Positions 35,601 through 45,098 of a DNA stretch of 64,000 bases are shown one piece after another (position 1 is the first letter of the stretch; each line of letters starts with the position of its first letter). The notes under the pieces are model-generated. The model saw only the letters and a list, made by a program, of their open reading frames with translations, was not told where the DNA came from and did no database searches. The DNA lies in NCBI GenBank assembly GCA_029781135.1, contig JAKOXH010000073.1, positions 104,272-168,271 of the forward strand, read 5' to 3'. The DNA comes from Planctomycetota bacterium (GTDB lineage Bacteria > Planctomycetota > Planctomycetia > Pirellulales > Lacipirellulaceae). The position numbers were made by a program, and so were the translations under genes.

Positions 35601-37403
35601 TCAACCGATCTCCTCGATCAATTGCCGGATGGCCACCATACGCTCTTGCAAGTGCGAACGGCCGTCCGCCGGGGCGACTTTTTCTTGCCATTCGGCCGGC
35701 AGGAAGCTCCGTTGGGTGCATTCCAGAACCGCCGCCAGCTCTTGGAGTTCTTTTTCCAGCCCTTGCACCGAGGGGATGAACTCGCTGAGCGATTGCTCGA
35801 CATCGGCGCGTTCGATCGTGTCTCGCTTGGCCGCCAACGCTACGCGTCGCGCGCCAATGATGATGCTTTCCAGATCGGCGCCCGAGAGACGCCGCGCCGG
35901 ATCGACCGACGGAATCGCATCGTCGGCCAGCTGCAATTTATTCTTTTTGGCCATCATTCGCAGCATCTGCGTGATGTCCTCGGCCTTCGTGGGGTAAAAC
36001 AGCGGAATGTGGATTTCAGCGCGACCTTGCCGTTTAAGATCAATGGGAAGCAAATCGGGCCGGCTGGTAAGCAACATCCAGATAATCTGGCCGCGGTAAC
36101 GTGTATCGCCCATTTGGCTGGCGATCATCGAAAACACACGGGCCGACGTGCCCGAATCGCCCGAGGCGTCGCGGTTCCCCAGCGCGGCATCCGCTTCATC
36201 GACGATGACCACCACCGGGCCGAGCGACCGCAGCACGCCCAGGACCATTTCCAAGTTGCCTTCGGTCTCGCCGACGTATTTGGAGCGAAAATTCTTCAGC
36301 ACGACGCAGGGGATGCCGATGGAGCCCGCGTAGCACTCGGCCAAAAATGTCTTGCCGGTGCCGACGGGCCCGCAAATGAGATAGCCCATCGGCGCCGAAT
36401 CGAGTTGGCCTTCGCTAAGCCAAGCGGCGTCCTGCTGCAGCCGCTCCTTGGCCGCATCCAGCCCGACCACCAGTTCCAAGGTGTGCTTCGGCTCGATGAT
36501 CTCGACCAGCCCTTGGCATTGGCGTTCGATCATCGACTTCTTAAGCTCGCGGAATCGCTGCGCATTGAGCCGATTACCGTTGCGGGCCGCTTGCGTGAGC
36601 AGGACGTTCAAGTTGGTGAGTGTGAGGCCATTGGAAACTTCCGCCAACTGCTGGGTGTTGAAGTCGGCGACCTTTTCCACATCGCCGCCGGCCGCGAGCG
36701 GAATGAAATGCGTTCGCTCATTCGTATCGGGCAAGGGAATTTCAATCGTCGCCACGTGCGGACTTTGCACAAGCCGCTCGTTCAGCTCGACGAGCTTGTC
36801 GACAATCAGCACGAACGCCGTGTTGACTTTCTTGATGAGCGGATTTTGTGCCCACGACAAGAACCGCACCAACCGCGAAGCGCGGCCTTGGGCCAGGCTA
36901 TCGAGGTCGCTCGTCGGCACAAGGAACTGGGTGTATTCAAAAATTAGCGCGAGGCTCTTGCGATTCGCCGGCTCCTCGACCAAGTTCCGCTCGACGAACA
37001 TATCCAAACCGAGCAGCGCCTTCTCTGGCTCCCGCGGCCAGGTGGCCGGCTCGCCCCAGCGGCCGACGAGGAACTGAGACATCGTGCGGAGCCGAGTGGC
37101 ATCGTCTCCCGCTAGTGCCCGCAGGCCCCGGCTCAAATCGTACCCTAGCACCAAATCCCACCGGCCGAAAACCTGGCTTACCAGAAAATCGGTCAACCCG
37201 CAGTATTTGCTGCCGCTGCCGTCGGGAACTCGTACCAAATCGTGGACGTTGCCGTACAACACGAAAACGCAGGTTGTGCCCGAGTAATATTGATTCGCCA
37301 GCTCTCGTGCCCAAGCAGGATACCACTCTGGCGGCGCGAATACCGGCTGGCCGCTGACCGCCGGCTTACTCACATCATTGGTGGTGGTATTTGATTGTCC
37401 CAT
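35601..37403 (-). CDS. AAA+ ATPase, Ycf46-like
   Basis: A 600-residue protein. The AAA+ domain covers about residues 310-540: Walker A GPVGTGKT (345-352), VLKNFRSKYVGETEGNLEMV, Walker B VVVIVDEADAALG (about 397), and a sensor-like IIWMLLTSRPDLLPIDLKRQ. The N-terminal 300 residues include SLALIFEYTQFLVPTSD and AFVLIVDKLVELNERLV, resembling the degenerate first domain of Ycf46-type proteins. No membrane segment is seen. Adjacent to PspA (79 bases), it could remodel PspA assemblies or membrane complexes. Its closest relationship within the AAA+ class needs a profile search. Confidence 0.87.
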   Translation of the reverse strand: MGQSNTTTNDVSKPAVSGQPVFAPPEWYPAWARELANQYYSGTTCVFVLYGNVHDLVRVPDGSGSKYCGLTDFLVSQVFGRWDLVLGYDLSRGLRALAGDDATRLRTMSQFLVGRWGEPATWPREPEKALLGLDMFVERNLVEEPANRKSLALIFEYTQFLVPTSDLDSLAQGRASRLVRFLSWAQNPLIKKVNTAFVLIVDKLVELNERLVQSPHVATIEIPLPDTNERTHFIPLAAGGDVEKVADFNTQQLAEVSNGLTLTNLNVLLTQAARNGNRLNAQRFRELKKSMIERQCQGLVEIIEPKHTLELVVGLDAAKERLQQDAAWLSEGQLDSAPMGYLICGPVGTGKTFLAECYAGSIGIPCVVLKNFRSKYVGETEGNLEMVLGVLRSLGPVVVIVDEADAALGNRDASGDSGTSARVFSMIASQMGDTRYRGQIIWMLLTSRPDLLPIDLKRQGRAEIHIPLFYPTKAEDITQMLRMMAKKNKLQLADDAIPSVDPARRLSGADLESIIIGARRVALAAKRDTIERADVEQSLSEFIPSVQGLEKELQELAAVLECTQRSFLPAEWQEKVAPADGRSHLQERMVAIRQLIEEIG

Positions 37404-37482
37404 CGTCGGAAAATTAATTTACGCGAAGAGCGTTCCGATTGACCGCGAGACCGAACTGTCAATTTCCCAAGTGTAGCGACCG

Positions 37483-38232
37483 CTACTCGGTGACTTTTTC
37501 CTTTGCCGCAGGGCCCAGTTCTTTCGTGGCTTCCGGAACCGCGGCCGTTTCCGGCGTCACCATGCCCATTTGCACTTCGAAATCGCGGAGCGCCTGATCG
37601 GCCATCACCTTTTCCATCGACTGTTCACGCTTGATATCCTCGAGCCCCTCGCTCGAAAGGTCGGCTGCCACGCGCGCCTTCGCACGATTCAAGCCGATCT
37701 TGTCTTGGATCACGTCCTCGATCTGGCCAAAATCGGTCGTGACGTTGAAATCAAAGCTGGTCGCCAGTTTGGCCATTTCGGCCTCGGCCCGGCTCATCTT
37801 CAGCTCGGCGTCGTACTTGACGATTTTTTCCTTGACGTCGGCCAGCTTTTGGGTGGCATGTTTGATTTTGGCCACGTTGTTATTGTAAGCCTCCTCGTGC
37901 ATGCTCAGTTGGCCTTGGTTTTCCTCCAATTCCTTCTTCACCTTCTGCAAATCCAGTGCGAACTTGGCGGCCGATTCGCGATCGTTCGCTTGCAGGTAGC
38001 TCTTGATCTTCGCTTCCAGGGTTGACGCCTGCTGCTTGTTGCCGGCCACCTGGCGGCTCACGCGCTCGACCAATGCGCGGTACTGTTCGAGGCCTTCGCG
38101 GCCCGTTTTCAACTGCTCGACCGCCGAGTCGTATTCAAATTGCATTTGCGCGATGGGATCGGCCGTCCAAAAGAAGTTCGCGATCTTGTTCATTTGGGCC
38201 CGAAACGCGCGCCACAGCTTACCGATGATCAT
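37483..38232 (-). CDS. pspA: PspA/IM30 family membrane-stress protein
   Basis: A 249-residue, almost entirely helical protein of the PspA/Vipp1 family, now grouped with ESCRT-III. The N-terminus (IIGKLWRAFRAQMNKIANFF) is amphipathic, and long charged coiled coils follow (VSRQVAGNKQQASTLEAKIK, DLQKVKKELEENQGQLS, KLADVKEKIVKYDAEL). The C-terminus after about residue 225 is low complexity. A GAGG ribosome site precedes ATG 38232. The family binds damaged inner membrane. It opens the minus-strand run, so its promoter probably drives the following AAA+ and transporter genes. Confidence 0.88.
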   Translation of the reverse strand: MIIGKLWRAFRAQMNKIANFFWTADPIAQMQFEYDSAVEQLKTGREGLEQYRALVERVSRQVAGNKQQASTLEAKIKSYLQANDRESAAKFALDLQKVKKELEENQGQLSMHEEAYNNNVAKIKHATQKLADVKEKIVKYDAELKMSRAEAEMAKLATSFDFNVTTDFGQIEDVIQDKIGLNRAKARVAADLSSEGLEDIKREQSMEKVMADQALRDFEVQMGMVTPETAAVPEATKELGPAAKEKVTE

Positions 38233-38748
38233 GGCAGACCTCTTGCGGGAAGGAAAAACGGCGGAATCGTGTGATTGCCGGTGTTGTTGATAGCTGCGCG
38301 GCTAATGATCAGCCGTTCGTCTAACGCCGAGCCAGCGGCGAGGCGAAGTGTCGAGTCCGTCGCCGTTGGCTCCGGGTTAAACGACCCGGGATGGTCCATT
38401 CTCCATGCAGTCATCCGTAGGTGCGAAAAACACCCCGGCTTGCGGACATTCTGTATACCGCTGAACGCGGCAAATTGTCAATTCGCTAGAAACTGCGGCC
38501 AGGGCCGATCAATGATTCACACTACGCAAAGGGTGGCACGCCCAGAGGCTTTGCGATGGGCGTGGAATCGGCGACGATTGCCGATTCACCACGCCCTTCG
38601 CGGATTCAGGGCGTGCCACCCAAATTCAATAGTTGATTGGCCCTGAAACTGCGGCAACGACTAATTCATGCGTATTCGTCTCAGCGCAGCACATCTTGCC
38701 AGGCCATGGTTCGTATTCGATTCCGCGGATTGAACATGGCATTCCGGT
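38233..38748. other. Intergenic region upstream of pspA, with one repeat
   Basis: No gene is supported. It must contain the pspA promoter near 38240-38400. An inverted repeat lies at 38531-38621. The long open frame at 38275-38646 has no recognisable features. Confidence 0.5.
38531..38621. repeat. GGGTGGCACGCCC...GGGCGTGCCACCC repeat
   Basis: The arms GGGTGGCACGCCC (38531-38543) and GGGCGTGCCACCC (38609-38621) are exact inverted repeats of 13 bases. An inner GGGCGTGG / CCACGCCC pair can form a second stem. Confidence 0.88.
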
Positions 38749-40845
38749 TCATCGCTTTCCGCCGGGGTGGTCCTTGACCTCGTGGACGACCGGCCAGGTG
38801 GCCCGTTCGTCGCTCTGGTACAGCCCGATCTTCTCAACGGGAATTGCCTTAAAGCCCAATTGAAACGCTGGCGAATTACCGCGGAGCTGAAAATTGTCAT
38901 GTTCGCGGCCGACGAACTGCGGATCTTTATCAATGAGATTATCTTGGACCTTTACGATCTTATCGGTGAGGTGGTCCAACAGGTCCAACCACTTTCCCCC
39001 GACGCTAATATTGTGCGTTACGACATTCCCTTTCGCCAGCGCGGGTTCATCCTGATACAGCGTGAGCAATTGAGGATAACGGGTGCTCCAGGGCGGGTGC
39101 CGATAGTCCACCGCTTTGAGTCGCTCGACTAGCGTGTTGTCGGTACTGTCGAAATACGACTTGGCCCAACCCAAGCCACGCGAATCGACGTGCACGCTGG
39201 GCGAGCAATCGACGAACACATTGTTGTCGACCGAGTTATCGCGACCACCGCCGAGGAGAACCGCGCGGCCCGCCTTGTAGCACACATTGCCGAAGATCAT
39301 CGTGCCGCTCGACCAGTCGTCGAGGTAGATCGCCATGACGCCCACGCCGCCGCCCGATTTGCCGAGGTGATGGAAATAGTTGTACCGCACGATGTTGCCG
39401 CGCTGCGTCCAATCGCGGCCCATGTAGAACGCACCGACATCGTCGGTTTCCTCGCACACGTTATGAAATTCGTTGAATTCGATGACGTGCTCGTTGCCGG
39501 CCAGTTGCACCGCATTGTGCGGTGCATCGTGAAATAAATTATGCCGCACCGCGTTGCCAACGCCTTCGATCGTGACGCCCGGTGCGTAGGTCCGTCGCCA
39601 GCGGCTATAGTTATAAATGTGGTTGTTCTCGGCGATGTTCTTGCCGGCGGTGAGCGACGCCCGGTCGCCGCCCGAAAGCACGATGCCGCCGGCCGCGGTG
39701 TTGTAAATATCGCAGCCGCGCACCGCGTTATGGTTGCCGCCGACAAGTTCGATGCCCTTGTCACCCGTGTTGCGAATCGTACAGCCAACGACTTGCGTGC
39801 CGGCGCCGCCCTGCAACTTCACGGCAGTGCCGCGCGTGGCTTCGAACGTCAACCCCTTGAATGTCACCTGCGATACGTTGGTCCCCACCACGAGTGATGG
39901 AATCACGGAGACAACCGCGCGGCCTTTCTCCAGATCGGATGACGGCCAAAAATAAAGTACGCCCGTTGTGCGATTGAGTTGCCACTCGCCGGGCTGGTCA
40001 ATTTCCGCCAGCGAGTTCAGCACGTAGTAGCGTGCCCCACGCAGGTAACCGTAACTATGATCGGGCTTGGCGAGTTCCATGAGCTGCTGGCTCGCGTCGA
40101 TCTTGGCAACGCGTTGGTATTCGTCGCTCCAGTCCCAAAACCAATAGCCATGCACCCAGAGGTCGGCTTCGTTCTTCCAACGGTTCGGCCGATCGCCCTC
40201 GTAGTAGAACTTGCCGACTTTCGTCCCCTTGCGGCCGTGGAGTTCGACCGGGGCTTCGGGAGTGATGTCGCGGATCTTCACGAACCCTTCGTTTGGCCAG
40301 CGGGCGATTTGCATCGGTTGGTCATTGAAGAACAGTTCCATTCCGCCGGAAGAGACCTTTCCAAAGTCGGCGATCCCCAGCGATTTCAAATCTGCTTGAA
40401 AGACTTTGCCACGCGCGAGCGGATCGAGCTGCCCTAGCACGGCCGGGTCGGCCACGGGTTTCCAAGTCGACAACATTTTGCCGCCGACCAGCCGAACTTC
40501 AGCGCCCTTGGCAGCGCGATACACGATTGGACTAGCGGTCGTGCCGGAATCTCCGCTTGAAAGTTCCAACGCATGGCTGCGCTCATACGTGCCGGCGGCG
40601 AACTCGACGACGACGCCACCGGCGGGCAAAACCTGTTCTCTCTTGAGGTGACGAATTGCGTCGCGGGCGGCTTCCAGCGTGGCAAAAGGCCCATCCGTCC
40701 GATCGGCGTTTGGCGCCGCAAGTCGACCGGTCCAGGCGTCGTTTCCCGACCGTGCTACATAGAACATTTCCGCAGCACTCAGCGGTTCAAGGAAGAAAGT
40801 CGACCATATAATTGCGACGAGACCGCACCATCGTTCGAACGCCAT
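38749..40845 (-). CDS. Secreted right-handed parallel beta-helix protein
   Basis: A 698-residue protein with a signal peptide (GLVAIIWSTFFLEPLSAAE). It then starts as many pectate-lyase-like proteins do: MFYVARSGNDAWTGRLAAPN. Beta-helix repeats run through about residues 320-560, with asparagine-ladder type segments (VVGCTIRNTGDKGIELVGG, NAVRGCDIYNTAAGGIVLSG, ENNHIYNYSRW). Family members bind or cleave polysaccharides; no catalytic residues could be assigned. It is divergent from the Tat oxidoreductase gene. Confidence 0.87.
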   Translation of the reverse strand: MAFERWCGLVAIIWSTFFLEPLSAAEMFYVARSGNDAWTGRLAAPNADRTDGPFATLEAARDAIRHLKREQVLPAGGVVVEFAAGTYERSHALELSSGDSGTTASPIVYRAAKGAEVRLVGGKMLSTWKPVADPAVLGQLDPLARGKVFQADLKSLGIADFGKVSSGGMELFFNDQPMQIARWPNEGFVKIRDITPEAPVELHGRKGTKVGKFYYEGDRPNRWKNEADLWVHGYWFWDWSDEYQRVAKIDASQQLMELAKPDHSYGYLRGARYYVLNSLAEIDQPGEWQLNRTTGVLYFWPSSDLEKGRAVVSVIPSLVVGTNVSQVTFKGLTFEATRGTAVKLQGGAGTQVVGCTIRNTGDKGIELVGGNHNAVRGCDIYNTAAGGIVLSGGDRASLTAGKNIAENNHIYNYSRWRRTYAPGVTIEGVGNAVRHNLFHDAPHNAVQLAGNEHVIEFNEFHNVCEETDDVGAFYMGRDWTQRGNIVRYNYFHHLGKSGGGVGVMAIYLDDWSSGTMIFGNVCYKAGRAVLLGGGRDNSVDNNVFVDCSPSVHVDSRGLGWAKSYFDSTDNTLVERLKAVDYRHPPWSTRYPQLLTLYQDEPALAKGNVVTHNISVGGKWLDLLDHLTDKIVKVQDNLIDKDPQFVGREHDNFQLRGNSPAFQLGFKAIPVEKIGLYQSDERATWPVVHEVKDHPGGKR

Positions 40846-41287
40846 CTTAATCTCCCCTTGGGCAGCACCAGCGAAATTTGGTCAATCGACGGATCGAGGC
40901 AGGTAGAAGTACGTCGGATGCGCACGACTGCAAATGCGACGTTGGCTACTGGGTCATACAGTTGGGTCATACAGTGAGCATGAACGAGCGATGCTCGCTC
41001 CGCCGACCACTGCGTGGTGCCCGGTCGCGGCGAAACGGCCGATCATTGTCAATACGAGCATCCCCTAATCTACGACGGAATCGAACGGGTCGCCATGCCC
41101 GTCAGGGTGCTCAACCAGCGAAACCACGTTGAATCGTCCGCCCGTTGGGGGGATTTCCGCCGGCCAACGCCACGCCACGATAATTCGCGACCGGGTTGGT
41201 GTCATCAGGCGGCTCGCGTTCGTATAATCAGCGTCAACCAGTCCTACAGCGCGTAATTGCACTTTCCAACCTACTGGAGCCCAGGCA
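40846..41287. other. Divergent promoter region
   Basis: No gene is supported. It separates the beta-helix gene (minus) from the Tat oxidoreductase gene (plus). It holds a perfect 13-base tandem repeat at 40950-40975 and a GAGCGATGCTC palindrome at 40988-40998. Confidence 0.5.
40950..40975. repeat. Perfect 13-base tandem direct repeat
   Basis: TGGGTCATACAGT occurs twice without spacing. Its place between divergent genes would suit a regulator binding site, but a simple duplication is equally possible. Confidence 0.7.
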
Positions 41288-42652
41288 ATGAGTCGCTTAT
41301 CACGCCGTGAGTTTCTTGAATCGACTACCTCGACGGGCCTCGCTTTCGGAGCCGGTGTCGCTGCCTTAACCGCTGCGCGACAGTCGGTAGCCGCCCCGGC
41401 GAGCGAACGTGTGCGGTTGGCCGTGGTCGGCATTCACGGTCGCGGCGGCGTTCACGCCCAGAAATTCGCCTCGCGACCCGATTGCGAAATCGCCTACTTG
41501 TGCGACGTCGACGAATCGCTCTTTCCGCAAAATGTGAGCAACGTTGAGCAGGCTCAGAAGAAGAAACCGCAAACCGTGGGCGATTTCCGCCGCGCGCTCG
41601 ACGACAAGAACGTCGACGCGATCATCGTCGCCACGCCCGACCACTGGCATGCGCTCGCAACCATTTGGGGCTGCCAAGCGGGCAAGGACGTTTACGTCGA
41701 GAAACCGGTGAGCCACTCGCCGTGGGAAGGGCGCAAGATGGTCGAGGCCGCCAGGCAGCATGGCCGCATCGTGCAAGTTGGCACGCAGAATCGCAGCGCG
41801 CCGTACTGCATCGCCGCCAAGGAATACATCGCCAGCGGCAAGCTCGGCCCAATTCACATGGTGCGAGTCATCAATCAGAAGGACTGGCCCAACGTGGCGG
41901 CCGTGCCCGACCGCCCCACGCCGCCCAAGCTCAACTGGGATATGTGGACGGGCCCGGCCCCGGCATCGCCCTACAACGAGAACTATCACCACCAGTGGCA
42001 TCACTTCTGGCGATTCTCCGGCGGCGACATCATCAATGACGGCGTTCACCAAATGGACCTTGCCCGCTGGGCCTCCGGGAAAGATTACCCGCAGTCGGTC
42101 TATTCGACCGGCGGACGTTATGCCGGAAAAGGCGTACACGAGTCGCCCGATACGCAGGTTGCCGTTTACCAGTTCGACGACATGGTGCTGACGTTCGAAC
42201 TCACGCTCTACACGCCGTACATGATCAAGAGTGACCAGGCGCTGCGCGATAGCGATATGTTCCCCTACTGGCCGCAGAACGCGGAACGCATCGAGCTGTA
42301 CGGCAGCAAAGGCCTGATGATTTTGGGCCGTCACGGTTGCGGCTGGCAGGTGTACGATCGGCCGAAAGACCGTCAGCCGGTGGTTGCGGCGAGCGGAAAT
42401 GGTCCGTTTCCCGATGAACCGCACTTCGACAACTTCATCGCCTGCATCAAGAGTCGGCAACGGCCGAATGCGGATATTGAGGAAGGCCACCGCAGCACGC
42501 TCATGTGCCAACTCGCGAACATCAGCTACCGACTTGGCGGACGAAAACTGACGGTCGACGCAACCAGCGAGACCTTGAAGGACGATCCAGAGGCGAATAA
42601 GTTCTTGAAGCGCGAATACCGCTCCCCCTGGGTCGTGCCGGAAAAGGTTTAA
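41288..42652 (+). CDS. Tat-exported Gfo/Idh/MocA family oxidoreductase
   Basis: A 454-residue oxidoreductase with a twin-arginine signal (SRREFLESTTSTGLAFGAGV). The Rossmann start is VRLAVVGIHGRGGVHAQKFA. The family signature is KDVYVEKPVSHSPWEGRKMV, and the active-site region has NDGVHQMDLARWASG. Many planctomycete homologues are exported with a bound nicotinamide cofactor, as in glucose-fructose oxidoreductase. The sugar substrate is unknown. The following hydrolase gene starts only 4 bases after the stop, so the two are cotranscribed. Confidence 0.92.
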   Translation: MSRLSRREFLESTTSTGLAFGAGVAALTAARQSVAAPASERVRLAVVGIHGRGGVHAQKFASRPDCEIAYLCDVDESLFPQNVSNVEQAQKKKPQTVGDFRRALDDKNVDAIIVATPDHWHALATIWGCQAGKDVYVEKPVSHSPWEGRKMVEAARQHGRIVQVGTQNRSAPYCIAAKEYIASGKLGPIHMVRVINQKDWPNVAAVPDRPTPPKLNWDMWTGPAPASPYNENYHHQWHHFWRFSGGDIINDGVHQMDLARWASGKDYPQSVYSTGGRYAGKGVHESPDTQVAVYQFDDMVLTFELTLYTPYMIKSDQALRDSDMFPYWPQNAERIELYGSKGLMILGRHGCGWQVYDRPKDRQPVVAASGNGPFPDEPHFDNFIACIKSRQRPNADIEEGHRSTLMCQLANISYRLGGRKLTVDATSETLKDDPEANKFLKREYRSPWVVPEKV

Positions 42653-42656
42653 CAGT

Positions 42657-44993
42657 ATGCGACGGAAACGGCTTCAGTTCTTCCTGGGTGCGACCATCTG
42701 CCTGGCGTCGGCCTTTCCAGCAAAGGCGGACGACAAGGCGCAGCCACTTCCCGGCACGCAGCCGCTCACCATCACAGAGCCGCTCGATGAGGTTATGGTT
42801 GCCGGAATTAGTCGCTACGCGGTCCGCGCGCTGAGCGAATCGCAGAAGCATCGCGATGAGGTTTGGAAGCTTGATGCCGAAAACGCGGAAAGAGTCGGTA
42901 AGGTGATGGACGACCGCCGTGCGCGATTTTGCGCGATCATCGGCGCTGTTGACGAGCGTGTTGCGGCACACGATTTTGAGGTCGTCGCGAACGTCGGCGG
43001 CGATGGCGTCGTCGCGCGAGTGAATGGCGGTGCCGTTACGGCTTATGCGGCGCGCTGGCAGGTCTTGGACGGCGTGCATGGCGAAGGCCTGTTGCTCGTG
43101 CCCAAGACGCCTCCGATAGCGCGCATCATCGCACTGCCGGATGCCGATTGGACGCCAGAACAATTCGTGGGCCTCGCCAAAGGCCTTGGCGAACATGAAA
43201 CAATCCCCGCGGAACTTGCGTTGGCAGGCGCGGAGGTATTGATTCCCACACTCGTCAGCCGCGACGACACATTTTCCGGCAATCCCGCCGTTGCCTTCAC
43301 GAACCAGCCGCACCGCGAATTCATTTATCGACAGGCGTTTGAGTTGGGGCGACACATTATCGGCTACGAAGTGGAAAAGGTCTTGGCGGCCGTCGACCTG
43401 TGCCAGAAGCGTAATGACGAACAAAAAGTCAAACTGCCGATTGGCGTTGCAGGTGTAAGCGAAGGCGGCCTCGTCGCGCTTTACTCGGCCGCCATCGATC
43501 CGCGCATCGACGCTGCATTGGTATCTGGCTATTTCCAAGAGCGAACGAACGTTTGGCAGGAACCGATCTACCGCAATGTTTGGAGCCAGCTCACGGAGTT
43601 TGGCGATGCCGAGATCGCGGGGATGATTGCCCCGCGAACGTTGGTCATCGAAGCCTGCGCCGTCCCAGAAGTTGCCGGACCGCCGGTAGTTCGCTCAGGC
43701 CGCCACGGCGGCGCCGCCCCGGGGGCAATCAAGACGTGTCCTATCGCAAGCGTAAGAGCGGAGTTTGCCCGCGCGAGTCGACATTTTGCAGACACGCAAT
43801 CTGCGCCCAAAATCGCGATGATTGAAAGCGGTGGTGGCACAGGCCCGAGCGGATCGGTCGGTGCGCTGACGACGTTCTTGAAGGCGCTAAACGCGAAGTT
43901 AGACAAACTCCCCAAGCTCGATAATTTGTCACGGTTAAGAAACGCCGCCGCGGCCGGCGACCGCCAACGTCGTCAAGTTCAAGAACTCACCGATTTCACA
44001 CAGCGCCTCTTACGGTCGAGCACCAAAGTCCGCGATGCCTTCTGGGCCAAAGCCGATCGCACCAGCCTGGCGAATTGGGAGAAATCCTCTGAGTTCTACC
44101 GGAACTTCGTGTGGGAGGAAATGATCGGCAAGTTGCCTGAGCCTACCGTACCGCCCAACGTGCGGACACGACAAATCGTTGATGACGCAGCCTTCAAAGG
44201 CTACGAGGTTGTTCTCGATGTCTATCCCGATGTGATCGCCGCCGGTATCCTCCTACTGCCTAAGAACATGCGGGCCGATGAAAAGCGCCCCGTCGTCGTC
44301 TGCCAACACGGCCTCGAAGGCGTTCCGCAGGATACGCTTGCCACGACCGGCGAAGGCTACAAATACTACAAATCGTTTGCCGTCGACTTGGCGAAGCAAG
44401 GCTTCATCGTCTACGCGCCGCAGAACCCCTATCGCGGTGAAGATCGCTTTCGCGTCCTCCAGCGACAATCCAACCCGCTCAAGCTTTCGCTCTTCAGCTA
44501 TATCATTCGTCAGCACGAGCGCACGCTCGAGTGGCTGGCCACGCTCCCGAATGTCGATGCCAAGCGCATTGGCTTTTACGGCCTTTCCTATGGCGGCAAA
44601 ACGGCGATGCGCGTGCCGGCCATCCTCAACAAACAGTACGCCTTGTCGATTTGCTCCGCCGACTTCAACGATTGGATTCGCAAGAACTCCTCGGTCGAGG
44701 ACAGCTACAGCTACGTATATACCGGCGAGTACGAAATGCCCGAATGGAACATGGGCCACATCGCCTCGTACGCCGAGCTCGCGAGTTTGATTTCGCCCAG
44801 GCCGTTCATGGTCGAACGTGGCCACGACGACGGCGTTGCACCGGACGAATGGGTCGCTGCCGAATTTGCCAGGGTTCGCCGCCACTACGACAAATTGGGA
44901 ATTGGCGACGGAACCGATATCGAGTTCTTCAATGGACCGCATACAATTCATGGCGTGGGAACGTACGAGTTCCTACGCAAGCATTTGAGATGA
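42657..44993 (+). CDS. Secreted tandem alpha/beta-hydrolase (acetylxylan esterase / dienelactone hydrolase-like)
   Basis: A 778-residue protein with a signal peptide (LQFFLGATICLASAFPAKA). It has two alpha/beta-hydrolase halves. The first has a nucleophile elbow GVAGVSEGGLVALYS; the second has RIGFYGLSYGGKTAMR, an acid region in VERGHDDGVAPDE, and the His in PHTIHGVGTYEF. The second half is clearly complete; the first has a plausible nucleophile, but its His is not obvious. It likely removes acetyl or other acyl groups from polysaccharides outside the cytoplasm, together with the cotranscribed Tat oxidoreductase. Confidence 0.84.
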   Translation: MRRKRLQFFLGATICLASAFPAKADDKAQPLPGTQPLTITEPLDEVMVAGISRYAVRALSESQKHRDEVWKLDAENAERVGKVMDDRRARFCAIIGAVDERVAAHDFEVVANVGGDGVVARVNGGAVTAYAARWQVLDGVHGEGLLLVPKTPPIARIIALPDADWTPEQFVGLAKGLGEHETIPAELALAGAEVLIPTLVSRDDTFSGNPAVAFTNQPHREFIYRQAFELGRHIIGYEVEKVLAAVDLCQKRNDEQKVKLPIGVAGVSEGGLVALYSAAIDPRIDAALVSGYFQERTNVWQEPIYRNVWSQLTEFGDAEIAGMIAPRTLVIEACAVPEVAGPPVVRSGRHGGAAPGAIKTCPIASVRAEFARASRHFADTQSAPKIAMIESGGGTGPSGSVGALTTFLKALNAKLDKLPKLDNLSRLRNAAAAGDRQRRQVQELTDFTQRLLRSSTKVRDAFWAKADRTSLANWEKSSEFYRNFVWEEMIGKLPEPTVPPNVRTRQIVDDAAFKGYEVVLDVYPDVIAAGILLLPKNMRADEKRPVVVCQHGLEGVPQDTLATTGEGYKYYKSFAVDLAKQGFIVYAPQNPYRGEDRFRVLQRQSNPLKLSLFSYIIRQHERTLEWLATLPNVDAKRIGFYGLSYGGKTAMRVPAILNKQYALSICSADFNDWIRKNSSVEDSYSYVYTGEYEMPEWNMGHIASYAELASLISPRPFMVERGHDDGVAPDEWVAAEFARVRRHYDKLGIGDGTDIEFFNGPHTIHGVGTYEFLRKHLR

Positions 44994-45098
44994 TGAGTAT
45001 TGGGTGGGGAGTCGAGCGCAGCGAACCCCCGGCCATGCGAAATTCACATCGAACGCCACGGTTCACTTAAACGTCCACAAACAACTGCAAGTCCTGCT

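Noticed and set aside
35622..36947. A 441-codon open frame antisense to the AAA+ ATPase gene
   Set aside because: It mirrors the codon bias of the real gene, has no recognisable motif, and the sense gene has intact Walker motifs.
41366..42511. A 381-codon open frame antisense to the Tat oxidoreductase gene
   Set aside because: No motif; the sense gene has Tat signal, Rossmann and family signature.
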